Source: Actinoplanes sichuanensis
Lineage (GTDB): Bacteria; Actinomycetota; Actinomycetes; Mycobacteriales; Micromonosporaceae
Reading direction: 5' to 3'
Length of the DNA stretch: 64,000 bases
NCBI RefSeq assembly: GCF_033097365.1
Contig: NZ_AP028461.1
Coordinates: 310,001 to 374,000, forward strand
In this document: positions 1 to 9,500 of the stretch, piece after piece
Layout of the letters: each line of letters starts with the position of its first letter
Position numbering within the stretch: the first letter of the stretch is position 1
The notes under the pieces: generated by a model
The model's database searches: none
What the model was told of the DNA's origin: nothing
The model's input: only the letters and a program-made list of their open reading frames with translations
Position numbers and translations under genes: made by a program

Positions 1-1
1 G

Positions 2-1495
2 AAGATCGCGATCGCGGCGCACGGCCTCTCCGTCGTCGAGATCGAGCGCGTCGGGCGTACCGGCGAGTGGAAGCCGGTCAAGAGCCGTCGGCTGCGCTAC
101 AACCGCCGGATCACGGCGCTGGAGACCGAGTTCAAGCTGACCGGCCCGGTCGCCGGTTCGGCCGTGGTGAAGACCGCCGCCGACCCCTCCGGCAAGATCG
201 TCATCGGCACCCTCAACAACTGCGCCGGCGGCGTCACCCCGTGGGGCACCGTGCTCTCCGGCGAGGAGAACTTCAACCAGTACTTCGTCGGTGGCGACGC
301 CGTCGCGGCCGAGGTCAAGCCGAAGCTCAACCGCTACGGCATCTCCACCACGGCCCGCTACCCCGGCGACAGCCGTAGGTGGGACCGCGCCCAGGAGCGT
401 TTCGACCTGGCCAAGAACCCGAACGAGGCGAACCGGTTCGGCTGGATCGTCGAGGTCGACCCGTTCGACCCGGAGGGCCGCCCGCGCAAGCACACCGCGC
501 TGGGCCGGTTCAAGCACGAGGGCGCCAACGTCATCGTCGCCAAGAACGGCAAGGTCGTCGCGTACATGGGTGACGACGAGCGCTTCGACTACCTGTACAA
601 GTTCGTCTCCGACAAGAAGTACATCGACAGCGACGCGCCGTGGGCCCGTAAGCACAACCTGACCCTGCTGGAGTCGGGCACCCTCTACGTCGCCAAGGTC
701 ACCGGCGACAGCGACCCGGCCGAGATCGACGGGACCGGCAAGCTGCCCGCCGACGGGAAGTTCGACGGCAAGGGCCAGTGGATCAAGCTGGTCTCCGGCA
801 ACACCTCGTTCGTGCCCGGCATGACCGCCGTGGACGTGCTCACCTTCACCCGGCTCGCCGGAGACGCGGTCGGCGCCACCAAGATGGACCGTCCCGAGGA
901 CGTCCAGCCGAGCCTGCGCACCGGCAAGATCTACGCGGCGATGACCAACAACACCAACCGTGGTGTCGGCAGCAACGCCAAGCCGGACGAGGCCAACCCG
1001 CGCAACGCCAACAAGCACGGCCACATCTTCGAGATCACCGAGGACCGCGGCGACCACACCGGGCTCACCTTCACGTGGCAGCTGCCGATCGTGTGTGGCG
1101 ACCCGGCCGCCGCCGACACCTACTTCGGCGGCTACGACAAGACCGCGGTCTCCCCGATCTCCTGCCCGGACAACGTCGCCTTCGACAGTGCCGGCAACCT
1201 GTGGATCTCCACCGACGGCAACGCACTGGGCAGCAACGACGGCCTGTTCGCGACGCCGATCGAGGGTAAGGAGCGCGGCCACCTGCGCCAGTTCCTGACC
1301 GTGCCCAAGGGCGCCGAGACCTGCGGCCCCTTCATCACCTCCGACGACAGGTCGGTCTTCGTCGCGGTCCAGCACCCCGGCGAGATCAGCGGCGCCTCGG
1401 TCGACAAGCCGGCCTCGGTCTGGCCCGACGGCGGGTTCGCCAAGCCCGGTGTCGTCGTCACGTGGCGCAAGGACGGCGGACCGATCGGTAGCTGA
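2..1495 (+). CDS. PhoX-family (DUF839) phosphatase, C-terminal part
   Basis: This is the 3' part of a gene that begins before the window; the frame is open from base 2 to a TGA at 1493-1495, about 497 residues. The segment beginning GTLNNCAGGVTPWGT and followed by SGEENF is the hallmark of the PhoX/DUF839 family, where the cysteine and the acidic residues bind the iron/calcium cofactor. The RPEDVQPS, TNNT and CPDNVAFDSAGNLWIS segments are further beta-propeller blades typical of the family. Characterised members are secreted, calcium-dependent alkaline phosphatases that release phosphate from organic esters and are normally Tat-exported; the signal peptide would lie upstream of the window. 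Family assignment is firm, but the substrate is inferred. A strong hairpin follows the stop. Confidence 0.9.
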   Translation, partial: KIAIAAHGLSVVEIERVGRTGEWKPVKSRRLRYNRRITALETEFKLTGPVAGSAVVKTAADPSGKIVIGTLNNCAGGVTPWGTVLSGEENFNQYFVGGDAVAAEVKPKLNRYGISTTARYPGDSRRWDRAQERFDLAKNPNEANRFGWIVEVDPFDPEGRPRKHTALGRFKHEGANVIVAKNGKVVAYMGDDERFDYLYKFVSDKKYIDSDAPWARKHNLTLLESGTLYVAKVTGDSDPAEIDGTGKLPADGKFDGKGQWIKLVSGNTSFVPGMTAVDVLTFTRLAGDAVGATKMDRPEDVQPSLRTGKIYAAMTNNTNRGVGSNAKPDEANPRNANKHGHIFEITEDRGDHTGLTFTWQLPIVCGDPAAADTYFGGYDKTAVSPISCPDNVAFDSAGNLWISTDGNALGSNDGLFATPIEGKERGHLRQFLTVPKGAETCGPFITSDDRSVFVAVQHPGEISGASVDKPASVWPDGGFAKPGVVVTWRKDGGPIGS

Positions 1496-1505
1496 TCGCC
1501 GGCGA

Positions 1506-1535
1506 CGGGAGCGGCTCGAACCGGGGCCGCTCCCG
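1506..1535 (+). terminator. Hairpin terminator after the PhoX gene
   Basis: A perfect 10-bp stem (CGGGAGCGGC, with its complement at 1526-1535) encloses a 10-base loop and begins 11 bases after the PhoX stop. A T-run (gtttttt) follows about 15 bases later. It is placed to end the PhoX transcript before the glycosyltransferase gene. Confidence 0.7.
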
Positions 1536-1654
1536 TTACGTACCGTAAGAGTTTTTTGCCGGTTGCGTCGCATCGTGCGACGACCTCACGTGATCGTGCC
1601 ATTGGCACCGTTTGGGGGTTGGCGGGCCGGGCACGCCGGGCCAGGGTGGGTCGG

Positions 1655-3190
1655 ATGGAAGCGCCGACCACCGCGGGGGTGAGGGTCGTGAGCGATTCGC
1701 GAACCACGTCGAGGACTGCACCGGCACCCAGAAGACCCGTCGACGACCCACCTGTCGCCGCGCCACCGGCCGGTGCCCCGTCGCGGGACACCCGCCGGTT
1801 CCTGCCGCTGCTGCCCGGCCTGTTGATGCTCGCCGTCGCCCTGGTCGGTGCGGGCCGGCCGGTCCTCAGCTGGGACGAGGTCACCTCGGCCGAGGTCGCC
1901 TCCCGGTCGGTGCCGCAGATCCTCGACCTGATCCCCAACCTGGACGCCGTCTTCGGGCCGTACTACCTGTTCCTGCACTTCTGGACCGCGGTCGCAGGCA
2001 CCGGCGAGATCATCCTGCGGCTGCCGTCGATCATCGCGATGGCCGGCGCCGTCACGATCGCCGCGGAACTCGGGCGGCGGCTGTTCGACCCGGCCGTCGG
2101 CCTGGTCGCCGGGCTGCTGCTGTGCGCCGTGCCGAACACCTCGCGGTACGCCGCCGAGGCGCGCCCGTACGCGTTCGCCTGCTTCTTCGCGGCGCTCGCG
2201 TTCCTCCTGCTCATCGTCGCGGTCCGGCGCGGCGGGCGACTTCCCTGGATCTGGTACGGCCTGAGCGTCCTGTTCCTCGGCCTCTCCCATCTGATCGCCC
2301 TCACCACCCTCGCCGCGCACCTCACCTACCTGGTCGTCAACGCACGGGACCGGGTACGGGTCTGGGCGGCCGCCGTCGGCGTGGCGCTCCTGCCGGTGCT
2401 GCCGATCGCCTACCTCGGCACCACACAGGAGGACACCCAACTGCACTGGGTCGCGCCGATCACCTCGGGCCGGATCCGGGACATGCCCGGTGAGATCGTC
2501 GGATCCCGGGAGGTCGCGTGGCTGCTGATCGGCCTCGCGGTCCTCGCCGTCTGGCGGCCGGGGCGGCGGCTCGTCCCGATCGCCGTCTACGCCCTCGCGC
2601 CACTGACCGTCGTCGCCGTCGTGTCGGTGCTGGTCTCGCCGATGTGGGTGGCCCGTTACCTGCTGGTCGTGCTGGCCCCGCTCACGCTGCTGGCCGCGGT
2701 GGCCCTGCTCGACGGGCGGTCCCGCCACACCCTCGCACGGGCCGTCGTGGTGCTGCTGGCGGTCGCCTTCGTGGCGATTCCCGGCGAACGCGCGGTCCGT
2801 GCGGCCACCGCCAAGAACGGGCCCGACTACCGCACCATCGCGAAGATCATCGGCGCCGAGGCGCAGCCCGGTGACGTCGTCGTCTACCCCGCCCGGAACC
2901 GGGCCATCCGCGCCGGAACCGGCTACTACCTCCGCCGGCAGTCCGCCGCGCCGGCCGACGTACTCGTCGAGGTGCCGTCCGCGCAGACCGGGTGGCTGAT
3001 CGCCTACGAATACCCGGACGCGGTCGCCCGGTTGACCGGGGCACCCCGGATCTGGCTGGCCGTCGCCGACCGCCGCGACGACCCGCTCACCGCCCGGCCC
3101 GACCTTCAGTCCTTGATCACCTCCGGCTACCACCGGATCGGTCTCTGGCAGCCGAAGAGCGCGACGGTGGCCCTCTACGCGAAGAACTGA
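1655..3190 (+). CDS. Multi-pass membrane glycosyltransferase (GT39/ArnT-like)
   Basis: A protein of about 511 residues with a proline-rich cytoplasmic N-terminus, then a first membrane helix (RRFLPLLPGLLMLAVAL) followed at once by a loop with SWDEVTSAEV. An acidic DE pair in the first outer loop is the hallmark of GT-C fold enzymes that use polyprenyl-phosphate sugars (PMT, ArnT and mycobacterial mannosyltransferases). Eight or more further hydrophobic helices follow, then a soluble C-terminal part of about 130 residues containing VVYPARNRAIRAGTGYYL. It probably adds a sugar to a cell-envelope lipid or protein on the outer face; donor and acceptor are unknown. The ATG at 1655 is preceded by agggtggg; a GTG at 1688 after gggggtgagg is an equally good start. 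Neighbours give no pathway clue. Confidence 0.75.
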   Translation: MEAPTTAGVRVVSDSRTTSRTAPAPRRPVDDPPVAAPPAGAPSRDTRRFLPLLPGLLMLAVALVGAGRPVLSWDEVTSAEVASRSVPQILDLIPNLDAVFGPYYLFLHFWTAVAGTGEIILRLPSIIAMAGAVTIAAELGRRLFDPAVGLVAGLLLCAVPNTSRYAAEARPYAFACFFAALAFLLLIVAVRRGGRLPWIWYGLSVLFLGLSHLIALTTLAAHLTYLVVNARDRVRVWAAAVGVALLPVLPIAYLGTTQEDTQLHWVAPITSGRIRDMPGEIVGSREVAWLLIGLAVLAVWRPGRRLVPIAVYALAPLTVVAVVSVLVSPMWVARYLLVVLAPLTLLAAVALLDGRSRHTLARAVVVLLAVAFVAIPGERAVRAATAKNGPDYRTIAKIIGAEAQPGDVVVYPARNRAIRAGTGYYLRRQSAAPADVLVEVPSAQTGWLIAYEYPDAVARLTGAPRIWLAVADRRDDPLTARPDLQSLITSGYHRIGLWQPKSATVALYAKN

Positions 3191-3253
3191 CCCGGTGATC
3201 TTCCGCGTCGTCGATCTCACCGCTGCGCGGACCGGGATGGCAGGCTGAGGGCT

Positions 3254-4195
3254 ATGAAGGTTCTGCTGCCCGGGTCCATCGTGCTCGATCCGGAACTGCC
3301 CGCCGGTGTGCAGGGTGTCGTCTATGACGTAACGGCGCCGGTGCCCGCCGAGCACCTGGACGCCGAGGTGTTCGTGGCCTGGGGCAACACCGCCGACAAC
3401 CTGGCCGACGCGGCCCGGCGGCTCAAGTCGGTCCGGTGGGTGCAGACGCTCGCCGCCGGGCCGGACGCGGTGCTGCAGGCCGGGTTCGGCGACGACGTCG
3501 TCGTGACCGCCGGGCTCGGGCTGCACGACCGGACCGTCGCCGAGCACACCCTCGGGCTCGTGCTGGCCGTCGCGCGGCGGTTGCACCTGCTGGTCCGGGC
3601 CCAGATCGGGCGGCGCTGGGCGGGGGAGCTCGGCGGGTTGCAGCCGGTCCGGGAGAGCGGATCCTTCCGTACGCTCGGTGACGCGAACGTGGTCGTCTGG
3701 GGGTTCGGGGGGATCGCCGGTCGGCTCGCTCCGCTGCTGGCCGCCCTCGGGGCGAACGTCACCGGGGTGGCCCGGCGGGCGGGGGAGCGGCACGGGTTCC
3801 CGGTCGTCACCGAGGCGGACCTGCCGGGGTTGCTCCCGGGCACCGATCTGCTGATCAACATCCTGCCGGCCACCCCGGCCACGGTGGGCATCGTGGGGGC
3901 CGAGGTGTTCGGGCGGCTGCCCGCGCACGCCTGGGTGGTGAACGTCGGGCGTGGGGCCACCCTCGACGAGGACGCCCTGCTGGCCGCGATCCGGTCCGGG
4001 CGGCTGGCCGGGGCGGCTCTGGACGTCTTCGGGACCGAGCCGCTGCCGGTGACGTCCGGTCTCTGGGACGAGCCCGATGTGATCATCAGTCCGCACGCTG
4101 CCGGCGGCCGACCGGAGGGTGCGTCGTCGCTGCTCACCGAGAACATCGCCGCCTACCGGGCGGGCCGCCCCCTGCGCAACCCGGTCGCTCGCTGA
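3254..4195 (+). CDS. D-2-hydroxyacid dehydrogenase family protein
   Basis: 313 residues of the NAD-dependent 2-hydroxyacid dehydrogenase superfamily (phosphoglycerate, glyoxylate and hydroxypyruvate reductase relatives). The nucleotide-binding motif is GFGGIAG at 150-156. The catalytic trio is intact: R233 in VNVGRG, E262 in FGTEPLP and H281 in SPHAAGG. These enzymes interconvert 2-keto acids and D-2-hydroxy acids in the cytoplasm. The first 90 residues form the variable substrate domain, so the substrate cannot be read. The ATG at 3254 has gctgaggg just upstream. It stands alone, convergent with the XRE-cupin regulator only 19 bases beyond its stop. Confidence 0.88.
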   Translation: MKVLLPGSIVLDPELPAGVQGVVYDVTAPVPAEHLDAEVFVAWGNTADNLADAARRLKSVRWVQTLAAGPDAVLQAGFGDDVVVTAGLGLHDRTVAEHTLGLVLAVARRLHLLVRAQIGRRWAGELGGLQPVRESGSFRTLGDANVVVWGFGGIAGRLAPLLAALGANVTGVARRAGERHGFPVVTEADLPGLLPGTDLLINILPATPATVGIVGAEVFGRLPAHAWVVNVGRGATLDEDALLAAIRSGRLAGAALDVFGTEPLPVTSGLWDEPDVIISPHAAGGRPEGASSLLTENIAAYRAGRPLRNPVAR

Positions 4196-4214
4196 CGCCG
4201 TCGCGTCTCCGGGG

Positions 4215-4781
4215 TCAGCGGGAGCGGGCCCGGACGTGCAGACGCTCGCCCTGCGGGCCGAAGATGTTGATCAGCTCGGCGGGTTCGGGGCCGGCGTTGC
4301 GGATCGAGTGCGGTAGCCGGGTGTCGAACTCGGCCGCCTCGCCCGGGCCGAGCACCAGGTCATGGTCGCCGAGGAGCAGTCGGACACGGCCGGACAGGAC
4401 GTAGACCCACTCGTACCCCTCATGGGTCTGTTGGTCCGCCCCGCACGACGGCGGTCCGGGCGGCAGGATCTGTTTGAAAGCCTGTGGCCCGCCCGGCCGG
4501 CGGCTGAGCGGGATGAACGTGTGCCCGTCGCGCTGGATGGGCCGGGCCCGGATCCGTGGGTCGCCGGTCTCCGGTGCGTCCACCAACTCGTCGAGGGTGA
4601 CCTGGTACGCCTCGGCGAGCGGCAGCAGCAGTTCGAGGGTGGGTCGGCGGCTGCCGGATTCGAGACGGGACAGAGTGCTCACCGAGATGCCCGTGGTCTC
4701 GGCCAGCCGGGTGAGGGTGATGTCACGTTGCTGTCGTAGTTCCCGCAGGCGGGGGCCGACGGCGGCGAGCGCTTTTGCCAT
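4215..4781 (-). CDS. XRE-family regulator with C-terminal cupin domain
   Basis: 188 residues. The N-terminal third is an HTH_XRE domain (RLRELRQQRDITLTRLAETT, then SVSTLSRLESGSRRPTLELLLPLAEAY). A linker with DPRIRARPIQRDG leads to a cupin_2 beta-barrel (HEGYEWVYVLSGRVRLLLGD, then GEAAEFDTRLPHSIRN). This architecture is common in actinobacterial one-component regulators in which the cupin senses a small molecule. The gene is divergent from the oxidoreductase/methyltransferase fusion gene, and a palindrome lies 3 bases upstream of its ATG, so control of itself and the fusion gene is the simplest reading. ATG at 4781 chosen because the HTH begins within 15 residues. A 771-codon frame running upstream on this strand is an antisense artefact. 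Confidence 0.88.
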   Translation of the reverse strand: MAKALAAVGPRLRELRQQRDITLTRLAETTGISVSTLSRLESGSRRPTLELLLPLAEAYQVTLDELVDAPETGDPRIRARPIQRDGHTFIPLSRRPGGPQAFKQILPPGPPSCGADQQTHEGYEWVYVLSGRVRLLLGDHDLVLGPGEAAEFDTRLPHSIRNAGPEPAELINIFGPQGERLHVRARSR

Positions 4782-4784
4782 AAC

Positions 4785-4800
4785 GGCAACGATAGTTGCC
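4785..4800. promoter_or_regulatory. Palindromic operator candidate between the XRE-cupin gene and the fusion gene
   Basis: GGCAAC, four bases (gata), then GTTGCC: a perfect 6+6 inverted repeat in the 81-bp divergent intergenic region, abutting the regulator's start codon. Size and position suit a dimeric XRE protein repressing its own gene and possibly the neighbour. No experimental support. Confidence 0.55.
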
Positions 4801-4862
4801 ACCCGGCCGGAGCGGGAGCACGGTGGGACGCAGCAGACGGGCGAGAAACAGAGGGGACTCCG

Positions 4863-6437
4863 GTGGAGAAGCAGACGTACGACGTCGTGGTGATCGGTGG
4901 CGGCGCGGCCGGCTTGAGCGGTGCCCTGGCGCTGGCCCGGTCCCGGCGGTCGGTGCTGGTGGTGGACAGCGGGGAGCCGCGCAACGCCCCGGCCGAGCAC
5001 ATGCACAACATCCTGGGCCGCGACGGCACCCCACCCGGGGAGCTGCTGGCCGCGGGCCGGGCCGAGATCATCGGGTACGGCGCCGAGGTGCTGTCCGGAC
5101 GGGCCGAGTCGGCGGCGCGGGACGGTGACGGGTTCCGGGTGACGCTCGACGACGGCCGGGTGGCTCACGGGCGGCGACTGCTGGTGGCGACCGGCCTGGT
5201 CGACGAGTTGCCGGACATCCCGGGGCTGACCGAGCGCTGGGGTCGGGACGTGGCGCACTGCCCGTACTGCCACGGCTGGGAGCTGCGGGACAAGCGGATC
5301 GGCGTGATCGCGAACGGTCCGCTGAGCGTGATCCAGGCGCAGATGTGGCGGCAGATCAGCCCGCACGTGCTGGTCCTGCTGAACGGTGGGGACGCGTTCG
5401 CCGCCGGGCCGATGGAGGAGTTGGCGGCCCGCGGCATCCCGGTGGTGCCGGGCGCGATCGAAGCGCTGCAGACGGCCGGGGACCGGCTGACCGGGGTACG
5501 CCTGGTCGGCGGCGACGTGGTCGCGGTGGACGCGGTGGTGGCCGGGCCGCGGTTCACCGCCCGGTCCGGGGTGCTGGAGTCGCTGGGCCTGGAGGCGGCC
5601 GGGTTCGAGATGCACGGCCACGTGCTGGGCCGGCGGATCTCCGCGGACGAGAGCGGCGCCACCACGGTTCCCGGGGTGTGGGTGGCCGGGAACGTGACGA
5701 ACCTGGGTGCCACGGTGGCGGTCGCGATCGCCGGTGGGCAGACCGCGGCGGCCGCCATCAACATGGACCTGATCGCCGACGACACCAGGGCCGCGGTCGC
5801 CGCGTACCGGGACCGGATCGCCACCATGTTCACCGAGGACGCGTGGGAGGAGCGCTACCGCGGCCGGGACGCGATCTGGAGCGGCAAGCCGAATCCGGTC
5901 CTGGTCACCGAGGTCGGCGGGCTGACCGCGGGCACCGCTCTGGACGTCGGCTGTGGTGAGGGCGCGGACGCGGTCTGGCTGGCCGAGCGGGGTTGGCGGG
6001 TGACGGCGGTGGACATCTCCTCGGTGGCGTTGGGCCGGGCGGCCGGCCACGCTGCCGCGGCGGGGGTCGGCGATCGGATCACGTTCCGGCACGCGGATCT
6101 TCAGCAGGATCACCCCGAGCAGGGGTACGACCTGGTCAGCGCCCAGTTCATGCATCTGCCGCCGGAGCCGCGCCGGGAGCTGTACACGCGCCTGGCGAAG
6201 TCCGTCGCGCCGGGTGGCACGCTGCTGGTGGTCGGCCACCACCCGTCGGATCTGGCGACGTTCGTCGGCCGGATGCACTTCCCGGACATGCTGTTCACCG
6301 CCGAGGAGATCGCCGAGCTGCTGCCGTCGGACGGCTGGAAGATCGTCACCGCGGAGGCCCGCCCCCGCCCGGCTACCGATCCGGAGGGCCGCGCGATCAC
6401 CATCCGGGACGCGGTCCTGGTCGCCCAGCGCGTGTGA
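4863..6437 (+). CDS. Thioredoxin-reductase-like dithiol oxidoreductase fused to SAM methyltransferase
   Basis: A 524-residue two-domain protein starting at a GTG preceded by gaggggact. Residues 1-300 are a FAD oxidoreductase of the thioredoxin-reductase fold: IGGGAAG at 11-17, redox pair CPYC at 133-136 followed by HGWE, and the FAD-closing segment VPGVWVAGNVTN. Residues about 320-524 are a class I SAM methyltransferase (ALDVGCGEGADAVWLAERGW, then VTAVDIS). The place where NADPH reductases carry GxGxxA and HRRxxxR reads VIANGPLSVIQAQ and LVLLNGGDAF, so the NADPH site looks lost. That combination, with CPYCHG, recalls O2-using dithiol oxidases of the GliT/HlmI type, though this is inference. 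The fusion suggests one protein that oxidises a small dithiol and methylates a thiol or another group. Controlled, by position, by the divergent XRE-cupin gene. Confidence 0.85.
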   Translation: MEKQTYDVVVIGGGAAGLSGALALARSRRSVLVVDSGEPRNAPAEHMHNILGRDGTPPGELLAAGRAEIIGYGAEVLSGRAESAARDGDGFRVTLDDGRVAHGRRLLVATGLVDELPDIPGLTERWGRDVAHCPYCHGWELRDKRIGVIANGPLSVIQAQMWRQISPHVLVLLNGGDAFAAGPMEELAARGIPVVPGAIEALQTAGDRLTGVRLVGGDVVAVDAVVAGPRFTARSGVLESLGLEAAGFEMHGHVLGRRISADESGATTVPGVWVAGNVTNLGATVAVAIAGGQTAAAAINMDLIADDTRAAVAAYRDRIATMFTEDAWEERYRGRDAIWSGKPNPVLVTEVGGLTAGTALDVGCGEGADAVWLAERGWRVTAVDISSVALGRAAGHAAAAGVGDRITFRHADLQQDHPEQGYDLVSAQFMHLPPEPRRELYTRLAKSVAPGGTLLVVGHHPSDLATFVGRMHFPDMLFTAEEIAELLPSDGWKIVTAEARPRPATDPEGRAITIRDAVLVAQRV

Positions 6438-6562
6438 TAGGGCCCGCAACGGCCCGCTAGTGGCGGCTGGCGGGCTTCTGCGGGCGATATGTCCGGCTAT
6501 TGTGCCTACCATTTGCGGGCAAATGGGCAACGTGGCCCCGGTGGCCTTGCTGGAATGGGCAC

Positions 6563-9500
6563 ATGCGGCCGGATGATGCTGAAGGACCTGCCGGCCCGGG
6601 CGACGACGTCCGGGCGGCGCTGGCGGCCTGGCGCGACGGGCTCGTCGAACCCGGCGGCGCCAACCGTCTCATCGACCTGCCCCGCGGCGGCGCCGATCTC
6701 GTCGAGATCGTCGCCCCCGACCCGGCGGGAGTGGTCGCGGCCCTGCGCCACGGCCGCGACTGTCCGCTGACCGGCGCCGGTGCGCGTAAGACGACCGGCG
6801 CCCTGCGGACCGATCTGTCCGACGACGTGCTCCGGCCGCTGCTGCGCCGCCTGCGCCGGCACGCCCAGCTGGAACAGGCCGACCGCGGTGTGGACGTGCT
6901 GCACCTGGCCGTCGGGCTGCTGCACTGGCAGGACCCCGACGGCGCCGCCCACGCCAGCCCGCTGCTGCTGATCCCGGCCGATCTGGTCGCGCTCGGCCCC
7001 GGCGAGATCCCACGGCTGCGGGCCGGGGCCGGCGACCCGATCGTGAACCCGGCACTGTCGGCCCGGCTGAGCCGTCTCGGCATCACCCTGCCCGAGGTGG
7101 ACGACCTGCTCGACGGCGCCGACCTGGCCGACTTCGACGTGGCCGCGATGACCGCCGCGATCGGTGCCGCGGTGAGCCGGCAGCCCGGCTGGCGGACCGC
7201 GGCGATCACCGTGCTGGCCCGGTTCGACCCGGCGGTCGAGGCGATCCACCGGGACCTGCTGGAGAACGAGGACCGCGTCCTGGCGCACCCGGTGGTCCGG
7301 GCGCTCGCCGAGGCCGACGGCGCGCCGGGGGCGTTCGCGTTCGAGCCGGTCGCCGCCGACGAGATCGACGTGCTGGCCCCGCCGGACGACGTGCCGCTGG
7401 TCCTGGACGCCGACGCCGCCCAGCGCGCCTGCGTGGCGGCCGCCTGCGAGGGCCACAGTTTCGTCGTCGACGGCCCGCCCGGCACCGGCAAGTCGCAGAC
7501 CATCGCCAACATGATCGGCGCCCTGGCACACGCCGGGAAACGGGTCCTGTTCGTCTCCGAGAAGGCGTCCGCCCTGGACAGCGTGCAGCACCGGCTGGCC
7601 GCCGTGGGCCTCGGCAACTACCTGCTCGACCTGCACGGTTCCCGGGCCTCCCGCAAGCAGGTGGCGGCCACGCTCGCCGCCGCGCTGGACGCCGCCGCCC
7701 TTCCGGGGCCCGGCATCGACACCGAGGCCCGCGACCTGCTCCGCGAACGGCGGGCGCAGCTCAACGCGTACGCCCAGGCCGTGAACGAACCGCGCGCACC
7801 GCTGAGCCGCAGCCTGCAGGACCTGATCGGGCGTTTCGCCCGGCTCGCCGGGGTGCCGGAGGCGCCCGCTCCGGCGCTGCACGCCGCCGCCCTGACCGAC
7901 GACGCCCTGGACCGCATCCGGGCCGCCGCGGAACGGCTGATCCGGGCGTGGCGGCCGGCCAACGAGCGCAGCGGATTCCGCTGGCGGGAGGTCGCCGAGC
8001 GGGAGCCGCTCGCCGAGGCGCTGCAGGACGCCCTGTCCGCGTTGGAGAGCCTGGCCGCCGCCGCGGGCGAGAACGCGGCCGTCACCAACGCCTTCCACCT
8101 GCGCCTGCCGACCGACGCCGGTACCCTCTCGGAGATCGCCGAGCACGCCGCGCAGCGCCCGGCCGGGGTCGCCGACCAGTGGCTGACCGCGACCAGCCTG
8201 CGCCCGGTCCGGCAGGCCGCCGAGGAACTGGCCCAGCGCCTGGAGATCAGCCGCCGTGCCGCCGACGCGGTCCGGCACCGGGCCGGTGTCGCCTGGGAGG
8301 TGCTGGCCGCCCCGATGGACCTGGACGCACTGCCCGAGCCGCCCGTCCTGGACCCGCCGGCGGTGCGCACCGATCCGTTGACCGCCGCCGAGGCCAAGGC
8401 ACTGGCCGGCCGGTTCGCCGCGGACGCCGACGAGCTGGAGCACCAGCAGCGCAACCTGGACCGGGCGACCACCCGGCTCGGGCTGCCCGACGTGATCACC
8501 TTCTCCGACGTCGAACTGGTCCACCTGATCGCCGAACTGGGCGCGCGGCCCGACAAACCGGACCGGTCGTGGTTCTCCCCCGGCGCCCAGTCCGCCGTGC
8601 ACACCGCCGCCGGGACGCTGCGCCTGCACGTCGAAGCGGTCAGCGCGGCCCGCGCCACCGCGCACGAGATCTTCACCGAGGCGGCCCTCGACGCACCCGT
8701 CGAAGACCTGGCCGAACGGTTCGCCAACGTGCACCGCGGCGCCCGCAAACTGCTCGCACCCCACCGGCGGGACAAGGAGGCGGTCGCCGGGTTCACCAGG
8801 CCCGGCGTCGGCGTCGACGAGGCGGTCACCGAACTCGGCCTGGCCGTCGCGTGGCGCCGCGCCCACGAGGGCCTGGTCGCCGCCGAACAGCAGCACGCCG
8901 GGCATCTGGGCCGCTACTGGAAGCGGCTGGACACCGACTTCCCGGCGATCGGCCGCGCCCTGCAGACCGTCGCCGAGGTCCTGCGGGTCACCCCGCCGGA
9001 GGCGCTCGGCCAGGTCGTCGACTACGTCTGCGCCCCGCACGTGGCCGGCGACGAGCTGCACCGGGCGGTCACCGAGGCCCGCGACGTGTTCCGGCACTGG
9101 CGGTCCACGCTGCGCCCGGAACCCGACCCGGCCGGTCGGCCGGAACTCGGCCACGGCCCGGTGCAGCACGCCATCACCTGGATGCGCGCCCAGGTCGGGC
9201 CGCTGAGCGACACCGCCGGCCTGCTCGGGCAGCTCGGTGACGCGGTCGGCCGCGACCTCAACGTCGCCGAGGCGATCGGGGTCATCGAGGTACGCCGGGG
9301 CGTGATCGAGGCCGAGCAGGCGTTCGCCGCCGCCGCCCACGGGTACGAGACCACGCTGGGCCCGGTGTTCCGGGGCAAGCAGACCGACCTGCGGGCGCTG
9401 GAGGACGCCATCGAGTGGACGGCGCACACCCGTACCCTGCGCACCGGCTCCGACGCCGCCCTCAACAACGAGCAGGCCCAGGCGATGACCGCGGGCCGTC

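Noticed and set aside
3191..3253. Terminator candidate between the glycosyltransferase and 2-hydroxyacid dehydrogenase genes
   Set aside because: Only a 6-bp CCCGGT/ACCGGG pairing with a long loop; too weak to claim.
1586..4096. 836-codon open frame on the minus strand opposite the glycosyltransferase and dehydrogenase genes
   Set aside because: Arg/Gly/Asp/Pro-rich with no domain, and it lies antisense to two well-supported genes; typical GC-skew artefact.
6438..6490. GCCCGC/GCGGGC pairings after the fusion gene as a terminator
   Set aside because: Several overlapping short pairings, none a single stable stem; left uncalled.
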